Positions 8,881 to 19,053 of a stretch of 64,000 bases of DNA are shown here, piece by piece. How positions within the stretch are numbered: position 1 is the stretch's first letter; each line of letters starts with the position of its first letter. The notes under the pieces were generated by a model, which made no database searches, had not been told where the DNA came from, and saw only the letters and a program-made list of their open reading frames with translations. Position numbers and translations under genes: made by a program. Source of the DNA: Romanomermis culicivorax (taxonomy: Eukaryota; Nematoda; Enoplea; Mermithida; Mermithidae); assembly GCA_963922205.1 (NCBI GenBank), contig CAWUHX010000535.1:1-64000 (forward strand), given 5' to 3'.

Positions 8881-9276
8881 ATGATCAAATCACGCTTTGC
8901 TTCTTCTTTTATACGGCGATTCTGGCCACTCCCTGGGCGTCGGGGGAGGTCGAGCTTCTGTCCATCTTCTTCCGCCAATCGTCGTTTCCTGCTACGCTTT
9001 TTATGCTTTCTTAATTACGCCTCCCTAATGCTTTTCTGGTACCGTATGCTTTCTGTGCTTCACTTGCTTTCTACGGTGGGCTTGGCCACACCTTTGTGCT
9101 TCTGTGCATGCTTCCTGTATCGGTTTCTCTGTATACACACGTTTTGTGGGGCCACCGCTACTGTTACACTTGAGACTACTGTACGGCGGGGCTTCTACAT
9201 ATTTTACTGTGTGCAGGTGTTGTTTACGATTTTTACGGGGGATTACGGTAGCTGTGGAATGTGTAGTTTAGTGTAG
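8881..9276 (+). CDS. Antisense ORF in the 5' LTR, 131 aa hydrophobic protein
   Basis: Second copy of the LTR antisense frame, same length and start context, with changes C to R, M to T and A to T relative to the 482-877 copy. TATAAAG lies at 8828-8834 and an AATAAA follows about 77 nt after the stop. The sense TATA (8765-8771, minus) is only about 57 bp away, so the two promoters would be divergent. Confidence 0.4.
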   Translation: MIKSRFASSFIRRFWPLPGRRGRSSFCPSSSANRRFLLRFLCFLNYASLMLFWYRMLSVLHLLSTVGLATPLCFCACFLYRFLCIHTFCGATATVTLETTVRRGFYIFYCVQVLFTIFTGDYGSCGMCSLV

Positions 9277-9507
9277 GTTCTAGGGGAACAGCTGCCGTTT
9301 GTGCAAATTAATTAGGGCATCTTAATTGGGCTACCGGGTGTGAACGGATCAAAATAAAGTACTTCACGTAATTTTGTAAGAATGTTTGGGTGTGAATCCC
9401 AGACATCCTTGAGACGATAAAATGTGAAAATAAAATAATATCTAATAAATGTCTATTACATACAGTATGCTACATATTTACAGTACTGCTTTAGCTGGTA
9501 CGTTACA

Positions 9508-9511
9508 ACTC
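9508..9511. repeat. Target-site duplication ACTC (right copy)
   Basis: Partner of 209-212, directly after the CGTTACA end of the 5' LTR. Confidence 0.8.
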
Positions 9512-10424
9512 TTTCAAGGACCCAAAATACCTTCCACGAAGCAGTTTTTTCAATTTGGAAAACAGGTGGTAATCGCTAAGTGCCAAATCTGGGGAATAGG
9601 CTGGATGTGGCAGCAATTCCCATCATAGCTCGGCTATAGTTGATTGCGTAAACTTAGCGGTATGGGTTTGGGCGTTGTTATGTTGCAGCAATGGTTGCAT
9701 GTGCAGCTTTCCGGGTCGTTTTTCTTTCAATGCCTTGCGCAGATCCACGAGTAACTTGGAGTAATACTGAGCGTTGATAGTGGCACCACCCTCCAGATAA
9801 TCGATCAGTATGATGCCTTCGCAATCCCAGAATATGGTGACCATGACCTTGCCGACTGATGGGGTGCTTTTGGCCTTGCATAGATTGAGCTTTGGTCTAG
9901 GGGTTGGAGTAAGGTAACAGTGTTTCATCCACAGTGATCAATGGCCTATAAAAATCTTCTTGCTCCACTGCATGGAGCTCCAACAGCAACTTGCACATGT
10001 TGACCCCCTTCTTCTTTATTTCGGCTCCCAACAGTCTAGGCATCCAGCGCGCACAAACCTAACTCAGAAACAGGTTTTTGTGCAAAATTTTATGAACGCT
10101 ACTGGCGCTGATGCCTACTTCAGTGACGATTTCTTGAACAGTCACATGACGGTCTTCCATTACCATGTCCTCAACTGCGGCCACATTTTCGGCTGAAGAT
10201 GCAGTGACAGGCTGCCCAGGTCTCTAGTCGTCTTCCAATGATTCCCCCCTCACCGAAACGTCGGATCCATTTACTAACTGTTGTGTGGCCAAGCCCAGAG
10301 TCCCCATACACTGTTTGTAGACAACGAGCGGTGTCTGATGCCGAACAACCCTTTTTCCATAAAAAGAAAATTATCGATCATTGGTTTTTGCAACTTTCTT
10401 CCATTTTTATAAAAGTATGTAAAT
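9512..10424 (-). pseudogene. Mariner transposase, N-terminal and central part (broken)
   Basis: Minus-strand reading gives mariner-like blocks in the right order but in changing frames. First comes an N-terminal helix-turn-helix part (around 10200-10400), then a VTVQEIVTEVGISASSVHKI block near 10090-10150, then VDETLL. A central block around 9780-9870 includes VMVTIFWDCEGIILIDYLEG, which holds the second catalytic region. The following HNNAQTHTA block sits where the family normally has HDNARPHTA, so the catalytic Asp there reads Asn. Stops and shifts separate the blocks. The frame is then interrupted by the LTR element at 9507/9508. Confidence 0.85.
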
Positions 10425-10558
10425 TTTAATAAATTGCTGAAACATGAAAAATGGATTTGTGCTTTAATTTCCATACCATCGGATAAAGAAGTGAAAGAGC
10501 ATTCAGAAAAGCTTTAATAATCATAAAAAGTTTACACTGAAAAAAATTTACTTGTCAA

Positions 10559-10586
10559 CTAGCACAAATTAAATGAACGCCCCGTA
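10559..10586. repeat. Mariner right terminal inverted repeat
   Basis: Inverse partner of 6-35. It is followed by TA and then a short TA run, a typical mariner target. Confidence 0.88.
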
Positions 10587-10740
10587 TATATATATATAAT
10601 ATTTTTAATCTGGCAACGATAGATGACCTTTCTCCGTCTTTGACGAAACGAAACTTGTTCCTGGGGTCTCTGTCATTGCTACATCAATTTTTTTTATAGG
10701 AAACGGCGAGTAGTGATAAAATGGGCAATAAGCGAGCTAA

Positions 10741-11015
10741 AGTGAGTGAACCAGAAGTTTTTGTGATGATGACAGATCTGATAATTCTGACAAAATGCAG
10801 AAATAGTTTATTCCATTAGCTTTTTGTGTTCAAAAACTATGAAATGTCATAAAAACTCTGGAATTTAGGTTTTCATGCAAAGGTCAAGAAATTAGAAAAT
10901 TAGAAGATTGAAATTGATAAGTGAATTTCATAAGGCGGGTATTTTCCGAAGAGTGTTTACAGTAAGACTACAGTTGAAAATACAGTAAGATTGGCTTCTT
11001 GACATTTTTCTTCTA
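10741..11015. repeat. Diverged direct repeat, copy 1 of 2
   Basis: Shares a long stretch with 12931-13200, including the run CATGCAAAGGTCAAGAAATT and the nearby TTGGCTTCTTGACA. The second copy covers the 3' end of a broken coding piece, so this copy looks like a partial duplicate of that locus. Confidence 0.65.
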
Positions 11016-11029
11016 AAAAAAGGAGCTTC

Positions 11030-11450
11030 ATCTTTTCGATGACGGCTGGCGCCGGCTGGCGCAGGTTGTCAATTTTGGTTCAATCGAAATTTCTGAACCG
11101 CTGCTAGCCATATCGCTTACGTTATAACATATGAATTGTGATGGAAAAAATGCATCTTGGTGTCTTATCATTTTGCCATAGGTTTGCAGTAGGTATTTCA
11201 CTTACGGCACCAGATGAAGTATAGCAGCAAAAATTTGCAACCGGAGCCGGCCCTTCGCCAGTTTAAAAATGTTTCATTGGTCACCAACCATTGCCGACCG
11301 GTGCCAGCTGGTGAAGTATAGCAGGGCCTTAACAGCATGGAAAAAGGAACAACAGAAGATGTTACCATTTTTTGCCAGCAAACCCTGGGAGGTTTATCTC
11401 CCCTTGCAAATCCTATCTTCAAATGCCATGAGCATTCTGACGTAGAGACA
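11030..11450. other. No gene seen; GCTGGCGCCGGCTGG-like short repeats
   Basis: Contains related fragments around 11040-11065 and 11240-11325 (GCCGGCTGGCG, CCGGTGCCAGCTGGTGAAGT) and no convincing coding frame. Confidence 0.4.
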
Positions 11451-11712
11451 GTATGTCATTCAATGGCAGGCGTATTCGATCTCGAATTTGTGTAGACAAC
11501 TTTCATATTTGGTGGTTAAGTGGCTGCCAAAAAATCGGCATAATGTTCCAGCTCGTCATCTCATACAATGTTGCCCATTTTTTTATAAAACGATGTATGG
11601 TATGGTCAATCTTACAGGCAATGTGTTCGGGTCGTGCCGATTTTTCTGTCCGCTGATAACGTCATTGCTGGGCAGAAGCTTTTTATCAATGTATTTTGAA
11701 TATTGATTTTCA

Positions 11713-11910
11713 TTAGGGGGCACTTTTTGTGCCTTGCAGTGGCTGGTATGCTTGTTGTGTCGATCGCAATGAAGAGCAGATCGTCGGCATTGCTTCTTTA
11801 ACTTTTTTTCGAGCACCAAAGTCAGCTTCATCAACATCAGTAGATTCGTCATTCGAATCATTCTCAAAAATAATTGCTCCTGGCTCCAAGGGCAATGGTA
11901 AGAAGATACA
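11713..11910 (-). pseudogene. C-terminal coding fragment, acidic tail, unknown
   Basis: After a possible 3' splice site (CTAAACAG, about 11914) the minus strand reads a hydrophobic start, then IIFENDSNDESTDVDEADFG and a basic stretch, ending at 11713. The acidic run followed by a KK-rich run looks like real coding sequence. It may be the last piece of the broken locus just upstream (11985-12669). I do not recognise the protein. Confidence 0.35.
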
Positions 11911-11984
11911 TGTTCCTGTTTAGTCAGAGTTATGTCAGATTGAGTCAGGAGTGAAGCAGCTAACACGGATGGTGACAGTAATTT

Positions 11985-12669
11985 TCATTGTTTATATAGT
12001 AAGCTCTTGACCTGAGTAAAAGTGGAAAATTGACGGTCCAGCACTACATAAATATCTAAGGTCAAAAGGGCATCTAGTGCTGCAGAATAGTAAGCAATTT
12101 CAGACAGATTTTCGTTGGCCCATTCCAGACCATACCCCGATAATGGAGCATGGAAGAAGGTTAAACGTTTATCAGTATTTATCATAGCATTCCAATCACA
12201 ATTGCCATCGAAGGCGATGAAGTCAGTGGTGTTAATCAAGAAATTGATTAGGCGATCAGGGATGGCATGCATTTTTAATAGATAAAGATAATTATGTCAC
12301 CATCCATCCTGCAGATTTGGATGATAACCAAAAATGGTCCAAAGGATGTGGGTTCACCATGCTGATGGACGGGAGTAGTTGACAGACATTTTTAGGCCAT
12401 TCTTCCCATTTCTGCATTCTTGAAAAAAATTCAGCATCAATCGACAAGGTTTCAGGATGAATTGGATCACTCAACAGATATTCACATACTATTGGACAGA
12501 TTTCTGAGTCTTCACACCTATAGTACTTACCTTGTAAGGGAAGTCGCCCAAAATTTTCAAGAAAATAATTTTTTAAGATCGAGGTTTCTGATTGGCGAAC
12601 TAGAATAGGCGTCCAGTGCAGTAGGAGATCTTCTGAATTGATCGATCTTACGTCGATTATTCCCACCAT
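11985..12669 (-). pseudogene. Unknown protein, two-frame broken coding sequence
   Basis: A 125-codon frame from the ATG at 12669 (MVGIIDVRSINSEDLLLHW) runs to 12292. A second frame resumes immediately (NYLYLLKMHAIPDRLINF) and runs to 11985 (including FIAFDGNCDWNAM and LDALLTLDIYVVLDRQF). The two join naturally across a one-base shift near 12295-12300, which suggests one gene with a frameshift. Trp and Cys content and globular composition support former coding function. The family is not recognised; it lies downstream on the same strand as the toxin-like pseudogene and may belong to it. Confidence 0.45.
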
Positions 12670-12930
12670 TTCTTCTCAATATTAATTCCTTAATTCTGTT
12701 GGATCTTAGTCGTCGGACTTTTGAATGATCATACGAAAAGGAGAAGAAATCAAATTCAAAGAGATATGCGTGAAGTACACCAAGCATATAAATGAAGGAT
12801 GTTAGTTACCGTCCAAACATAAAATGTATCTTTGTATACCTTAGTATCAAAAAATCTCCATAAAATGAAATGGAACAACTACATGTAGAATAAATATGTA
12901 GATATTAAAAGTCAAAGAGTGGTCTACTTA

Positions 12931-13200
12931 TAGTGAGTCACCCGAAAAAGTTGCTTTTTGATTTTTATCGTTTTCAGTTGGTTGTTTTTCAGAGATGGGA
13001 AAAATATTTATATTTTACATTAGTTTTCTGAGTTAAAAAACTATAAACGTCATAAAAACTGTGGAATTTGGTTTTTATGCAAAGGTCAAGAAATTAGAGA
13101 ATTTGAAGATTGAAATTGATAAGTGAATTTCATAATAAGGCGGAGGTTCACAGTAATACTTCAAAAGAAATACAGTAAAATTGGCTTCTTGACAGTTTCC
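12931..13200. repeat. Diverged direct repeat, copy 2 of 2
   Basis: Partner of 10741-11015. It overlaps the 3' end of the broken frame at 13161-13460. Confidence 0.65.
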
Positions 13201-14422
13201 TCGGAAGTGAAACACAAAATTTCTATGCCAAAGCTCATTTTCCGATAATTTGATAAAACATTTGGCCGATTGATCTTCACCCATTTGTCCAATTTGATAG
13301 CGTTATTGTCGACAAGTAACTTTTTACCATTGATGGATATGTAAATTGGAAAAATATATGCGAATATTTCTGTCCGATTTTTCAAATATTTTGTTGCTGA
13401 AACGACCAAATATTCGTTCATTTGTTTTTCATTAGCCGTATCTTTCACTATCAAATCCACTTATCCAGTTAAAAAAGTGTAACCCCATCAAGAACTTTGT
13501 CAACCATGGACAAATGTAGAACTTCGTCATATGGTTTCAGCCGTTCGTGCACTTGATATATCTCCGAACCTATGAAAACCACTGCTGTAACTGCAGCACC
13601 AATAGGACTAAATAAAGAAAGCAGTGTTTCTGCACCAGCAAGCTCCATGCTAAATTCAGCTATGTCAACAGACACAAATGTCGAACGTCGATGAGGATGA
13701 TCACCGAAGGGGTATCATCATTCTTAGAATAGGATGAGGCACTTTGATATAGACTATAAAAGTTGTAGCCTGCAGCAAATCTCCTCAAAAAAGGAGCGTA
13801 TCTTTTCAACACCGGTGAGATGAAACCCAGAGTTTTGGAATTCTGTAGATACATCCGCTCGGCGAGTAACGTGAAACCTTTGGATATCAAGTAATCGCCT
13901 CCCAATAAGGCCGCCCCAGAAGCGGCTTCAACATAGTCTCCATTATAAAAATCGGCTGCGATGTTCTTGTAAATGATGCCCAATGTCACCGAATTAGAAA
14001 TCATGTTGATATTGCTGAGCTTTTGGATCAGACCATATCTGTCGACGAATTCCCACAACTGATGTTTGCGATTTTTGACCACGATTTCAAACAGCTTGAT
14101 TGGATTTTCGGTGAAAAGGCCATAATACTTAGGAGAATTTAACAGTATGTCACTTTGCAGCAATTTTTCAATCATTTGATCTACATTGACTAATTTGTTG
14201 CTTATGGCCGTCTCCCCATGCCAACATTTTCCCAGCCTGGACCTCGTGACTCTTTTGGTTTCTAAAAGACAATCATTGGACAGCTCTTGGACCATTTGTT
14301 CCATTAGTAGCACATGTTACAAGTTTTCACTGCCATGCACTGTTTTTCGATGTTTAACATTAACATCATTAGTTGTATTCACTTTTGAACGCAGAGTGAA
14401 ATCAATGCTCAATGCAGGCGTA
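13161..14422 (-). pseudogene. Toxin-translocation-like (TcdA/TcdB pore-forming-type) protein, broken
   Basis: Three successive minus-strand pieces in order. Piece one (to about 13690) is 217 codons and contains NVDQMIEKLLQSD and ASGAALLGGDYLISKGF. Piece two, one frame over (13675-13469), contains VSVDIAEFSMELAG, SPIGAAVTAVVFIGSEIYQV and a PYDEVLHL block. Piece three, shifted again (13460-13161), contains NEKQMNEYLVVSATKYLKNR and a YIFPIYISING block. The Gly/Ala hydrophobic hairpin followed by E-I-Y, then Y-L-K-N and Y-I-F-P, resembles the pore-forming region of large clostridial-type toxins and of related giant proteins in endosymbionts and some arthropods. The resemblance is from memory and unverified. 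Two frame shifts and an in-frame TAA (about 14319) make it non-functional. The frame stays open upstream of that stop to 14422, the border of the next transposon. Confidence 0.42.
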
Positions 14423-15770
14423 GTGTCCGTGTATTAAAGTGCAGTTTTCGATTGCACGGGTTAATTCATTCAATGAAGCAACGATCACACGAGTTTATAG
14501 ATGATTGGAAGGGATTGCACAGGGATATACATGCAAATTCGAAAACCGCCGCTCAACCTTTTGCAGCACAAATGCACATTTCAAAATGTGCAAATCCAAC
14601 GCTCAGTACACAATGTTTTACAAAATGAGCGGTGAAAAAGCCCATTGCACGTGGGCAATGTGCAAAAGCGCCGCTCTGTTTTGAAAAATTCGTGCGCTGA
14701 GCGGTGAAAAAGCCCATTGCACATTGGGCAATGTGCAAAAGCGCCGCACCGTTTTAAAAAATTCGTGCGGTGAGCGGTGCAACAGCCCAATGCACATTGG
14801 GCATTGTGTGAAAGCACCGCTGTGTTTTACAAAATACGCACTGGGCATTGTGCAAAAGCACCGTTCATCTTTCTTTAGTACATACAGTGAGCGGCAGAAT
14901 TGCCCAATGCCCAAGTGACCTATAAACTATATATATATAAACATTAACGTCGTTAATGACATTTATCTCATTAAAGATGCGTTTTTATTATATCGTTAAC
15001 GAGCCATCGTTTCGTTATTGGATATTAAATAACGGTAATGATGCTTCTTTATTGAATATTATTAAGGATCCGTTGACGATAAACATAACGACAAATATTG
15101 TATCATAACCATAAATAAGCAGACATGTTTCAAAGAGTTGATGTAAATAACAACAGCTAGAGCTTGTTTTTTTCGTAAGAGTCGCACGGATTTGCATATT
15201 ACAATATGCATTTTACACAGTGTAAGTATATCAAAATCATACTGTATTTCAGTTTCCCTAGAGCTTTGTAAAAAATAAACTCAAGTTACTACCAGATATA
15301 ATTTTTTCAAAAAAGTACTAATTCCATTAGTTATATTAAATCTTATGCAGATTTTCATCATTTTAATTCCAATTTGGGAAGAACAACGTATAAGATGCAT
15401 CTGAAAGATTTTAGGTAAATGCAACACTGTGTTTTTTAAATAAAAATATGAATTTACTAAAATTTTCGAAAAACGAAGTTTTTAAGAATTTTGCAAGTTT
15501 GTATGACTAAAATCCTGTAGAGTTCGATTGAAAGTTACCGGTAAATAAGCAGACATGTTTCAAAGAGTTGATGTAAATAACAACAACTGGAGCTTGTTTT
15601 TTTCGTAAGAGTCGCACGGATTTGCATATTACAATATGCATTTTACACATTGTAAATATATCAAATTCATATTGTATTTCAGTTTCCATGTCACTTCGTA
15701 AAAAAAAAAACCTAAGTTACTACGAGATCAGGCTGTCCACCAACTAATTAACTAACAATTTTCCTAAATC
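14423..15770. repeat. Left terminal inverted repeat of the 8.8-kb transposon
   Basis: Inverse match to 21960-23229. The outer part (14580-14910) holds a tandem array built on CAATGTGCAAAAGCGCCGC and GAGCGGTGAAAAAGCCCATT units. The inner part carries a segment of about 150 bp twice as direct repeats (about 15110-15260 and 15540-15690); the right arm has only one. Small ORFs here come from the array and are not genes. Confidence 0.9.
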
Positions 15771-15830
15771 ATTTCAGATGTTAAATATTTTTAGCAATGC
15801 ATCCAGCTACATAATGTGACGATCATTTAT

Positions 15831-18800
15831 TTACTGCAAATTTTGAAAATAGCGTTCAGATATGCGAATATGTTCAACAATTGCGGTTTGTAATGGTTCA
15901 TAACAGTGATTTGATACGCTGCCAAATATATATGAAATGTCGCCTATTGTTGGGAGAATGTTGTTGATAAACTCTTCGTCACGATGTCGGGCGGCTTCTT
16001 CATGGAACTTCAATAAGTCCTGTCGGTAGGAAGTTTCACGAGTCAAGCTGCCGCCATCGGCCTCGTACTTTGCCACCGCTTCGTCATCACTTAGTAATTC
16101 TACTTCTGGTACCACTGTGGCCTTAGAATTGCTAACGTGATCTTTAGGTTTACCTTTACCTAAACGAAAAACAAAATTATTAATTATGCATGAGGTAATC
16201 AATTATTGTTGGAATTACGAAGATAAATTTTGTGATTAAAAACCGTACCAGGTATCGTGTGTGAATTCCAGGCATTCACAGCGATTTGTGATCCGTATGC
16301 TGCTACTGCAGACACAACAGCACTGACAGAAAATTCATGATGAGAAATGGAGCGATCAAGTGAAAATGGACGATCTTCTCTCTCCAAATCTATTAGACAG
16401 TATTTTATTGGATAATTAACACGTTTGTTAAGCTCACCCCACCATCTCTCAATTCGGTTATTCTAGAATAATCAAACATCCAAAAACAACGTAAGCACGT
16501 ATAAATTAAGTATTTGAGAAACCCTGTCTTACTTTGGTTGATGGCACTTGTTTATAAGGTGCATGATTGCAGGAACAGAATGTCGAGTAGTAATGTTGCA
16601 TGAATAAGGTAAGGAAGAATTTCTTTCCTTGGTCAATGATAATTTGTTCAAATAGCCCATAAATTGACAGTGTCTTCCTGGAACAAAATATGACGTGAAA
16701 ACAGTCCCTTTATGCAGTTTTAAGAAAGGATCAAAATTCTAAATTTTATTTACATACAGAAATGATAAAATGGAATCTTTCGGTATTACAAATTTGCAGT
16801 GTTTGAAAAATGTGTAATGTGTCCGAATATTAATTATTACTTGAAAACCTCCCGATAAATTGCAACATTATTTTTCCTTGGCATAACTGTGCAAGATGTA
16901 ACAAAAGTAGACATTCCATCAATCGCCGCTACGTATACAACACCGAACATCTCCAACTTTTCATTTTGGTCAAGGTGGAGATTGTAACCAAAATAAGGTG
17001 CGTGATAGCTCGATGGGTTAACTTGATTTTGGGCACCACGTTGGCGATTGAAGTGATAAAATGGATTTACAAGTCTCAAACTTTCACGCACGCGTTGCTC
17101 TCCTACATTAATTCCATGAGCGTGTTCTAAATGGCCGCGCATCATCTTCCTGCCGTACGTACCACCAACCTTTGAAAAAAATCACAGTAAAGTTCGAAAA
17201 ACTAATTGTGAATGCATTATTCACTGAAAATCAGTAATTTTATCCTTTTACCATCGAATAATGCTTTCAATTAAACATAATATTTATTACATTTAGCATC
17301 CCACTATACCCCCGTTCTTTTGTCCACATGATGGAATTACATTTACCATTTACTTATTCCAAAAAATAGTGTTTTTTTGATAAACCAAAATTAATTTTAA
17401 AATAATTTTGGTAAGTCATCAGAAAGTAATGTTACATTTGTCGATTTACACAAATACCAAACTATTTTCTGCTATACAGAACCCTCTGTCGTTTGCCTTG
17501 AAATAAGTAGTGGCTGAGCGTTACAGATGCACTATGTTGTAATATTTCATGAATTTTGTTCTATTTTTATTTATAAAACAACAAATTCTCTTCTATTTAT
17601 TGTGGTCAAACCTAAAAATTAAATTCTATCCTAATGCTGTTTATTTTCTCTTCCTGGCACTATTGTGATGTGTTGTAAAATTAGTACTGAATCAGTTCAA
17701 ACTAAGCTTAGGCACAATTTTTCCTTCAGGGTATACTTGAAATTGAGAAAAAGATCTTATAAAATACGTGGAAAAATTGTTTCTTGGTTCTCATGTGACA
17801 GATTTTTAACGTGTATAATTTGTCAAGTTTACACTCAAAAATTTTTGTATTAAAATTATATTTTAATTCTTTTTCTTGATGACATTTATATATTTTAAAC
17901 TATATTTTAAACCAGCATACCAAAATTATATCATATTCAAATAAATTTGAGGTAGGAAAATCTCCCCAATATCTTATTTTAAATCCCACAGGCTACAATA
18001 AGAAACACTACACGGTGATATTATAATGCAAATCCCTGAAAATTTGCAACGTTTGTCTCTTAAATTCTTTCAGGTTTCCTCATTTTCAACATAAATAATG
18101 TGATTTTAAAATTACATCGTATCAAGCGGGAAAACCATTCAACAAAGAACACGTGATACATTCAATCGATTACGGTATTCATTTAAAGAGGTACACCAGA
18201 GATAATAAAAATAAAAATCAACAAAAATTCGAATTTTGTAAACTGTTTTTTCAATAATTGTTTTGTACCCCTCATTTCTCTAAGGCTGGTGTACCCCTTT
18301 GAAGGCAAATGATAGAGGTTGAATTTCAGTATAGCTGAAAATAGAACGGTATTTGTGTGAATCGACAAATTTTATGTTACTTTCTTTGTTATTTTCACGT
18401 TACACGTTTAGTGAATTATAGTTCTACAGTTCTAGCCTGTCATATGCCTTTAATATTGTTCGGCTAAGTGAGACATCGATCAGTCGATAAAAAAGTATGC
18501 ATAAATCGATTAGAAACTCCATGTTCGATAGAACATTTATTTTATGCTCATTGGGGTCATTTTTGGTCAAAATTGGGGGTAAGTTGGGGTCAAAAATGGT
18601 TTTATAGCATACATCGGCACGACCCATCAGTCTAGGGGGTTTTTTTGATCGAAAATTTTCAAGAGGCATCTTTCTGGGGGGTTTGCTATTTTTTGTGTTT
18701 TGCTATAAGTATTTCAAATCCTGGGGTGTAAACTGAAACCCCCCCCCCACGCCTATGTATGTTTTATAGTTTTCCAAGTACGGAACAGATAAATATGCAA

Positions 18801-19053
18801 TTGCACTTCTATGAAGAATAATAAAATAATTTACTTCACACACGGCTGTAGCAACGTGATAATTTAATTCCTCAGATGACAATGGCATATGTTTGTGGAT
18901 ATTGTGACGTTTGCAAAATTCTTTAAGAATTCGCAAAGATAATCCAATCTTATCAGGATATTCTAATTTAAGCAATTCAGAAATATCGTTCATCATTCGT
19001 TTGTCGATTTCGACCATTTGACGGATGTAATCAGGATTCAGCCAATCCAGCAT
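15831..19053 (-). CDS. DDE integrase-like transposase, 411 aa, five exons
   Basis: Exons on the minus strand: 19053-18835, 17169-16841, 16677-16533, 16462-16249 and 16159-15831. All borders are GT-AG and the phases agree, giving 1,236 nt with no stop. Exon 1 (from MLDWLNPDYIRQM) has a helix-turn-helix-like IGLSLRILKEFCKRHNI. Exon 2 has GGTYGRKMMRGHLEHAHGIN, RVRESL and the first catalytic Asp in NLHLDQNEK, followed by AIDGMS. Exon 3 has the second Asp (IIIDQGKKF). Exon 4 has the Glu in NNRIERWWGEL. These blocks match a widespread animal family with a retroviral-integrase fold (pattern GHL..GI.V...RVRESL..V, then HxD.NHKL, then RIERLW). The triad is complete, so the protein could be active. The long first intron (1.7 kb) carries a small inverted-repeat element. 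Confidence 0.82.
18189..18297. mobile_element. MITE-like element, GTACACCAG termini (copy 1)
   Basis: About 110 bp bounded by GGTACACCAG and its inverse CTGGTGTACC, within the first intron of the integrase-like gene. It matches 20639-20759 in inverse orientation. Confidence 0.6.
18560..18770. repeat. G/C-homopolymer-rich low-complexity stretch
   Basis: Runs such as GGGGGGTTT, CCCCCCCCCA and repeated TTGGGGTCA in the intron of the integrase-like gene; similar in character to 44470-44830 and 49800-50060. Confidence 0.4.

Larger units (their letters stand above)
213..9507 (-). mobile_element. Ty3/gypsy-type LTR retroelement with envelope-like region, nested in mariner
   Basis: A complete 9,295-bp element: two 896-bp LTRs (213-1108 and 8612-9507) with TGTAACG...CGTTACA ends, a 4-bp target duplication ACTC (209-212 and 9508-9511), a candidate primer-binding site beside the 5' LTR and a polypurine tract beside the 3' LTR. 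The coding strand is minus. Order of domains: matrix/capsid, four CCHC knuckles, signal-peptide-like segment, glycoprotein-like ectodomain, transmembrane segment, DTG protease, RT, RNase H, integrase. The two LTRs differ at roughly 14 positions by eye (about 1.6%), so the insertion is fairly recent. RT-before-RNase H-before-integrase order and the GPY-type integrase tail point to the Ty3/gypsy group. Confidence 0.95.
8612..9507 (-). repeat. 5' LTR of the retroelement
   Basis: 896 bp, same length as the partner at 213-1108, with a 7-bp terminal inverted repeat TGTAACG/CGTTACA. A sense TATAAAT lies at 8765-8771 on the minus strand, leaving about 150 bp for R-U5. A divergent TATAAAG lies at 8828-8834 on the plus strand. 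Confidence 0.95.
6..10586 (-). mobile_element. Mariner-family DNA transposon, split by a nested LTR retroelement
   Basis: The ends carry matching terminal inverted repeats. The left begins TACGAGGGGCGTTCATTTAA; the right, read on the other strand, begins TACGGGGCGTTCATTTAATT. Each is flanked by a TA dinucleotide (4-5 and 10587-10588), the target site expected for Tc1/mariner. Removing the inserted retroelement (213-9507 plus one 4-bp duplication) leaves about 1.28 kb, the usual size for a mariner. The remnants encode recognisable transposase pieces on the minus strand, with frame breaks and stops, so this copy is dead. It must be older than the retroelement inside it. Confidence 0.9.

Noticed and set aside
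14553-14914. Cys/His-rich ORFs resembling zinc-finger repeats
   Set aside because: The CAHC/FFTA-type pattern comes from the TIR tandem array (also at 22762-23099) and appears in several frames at once.
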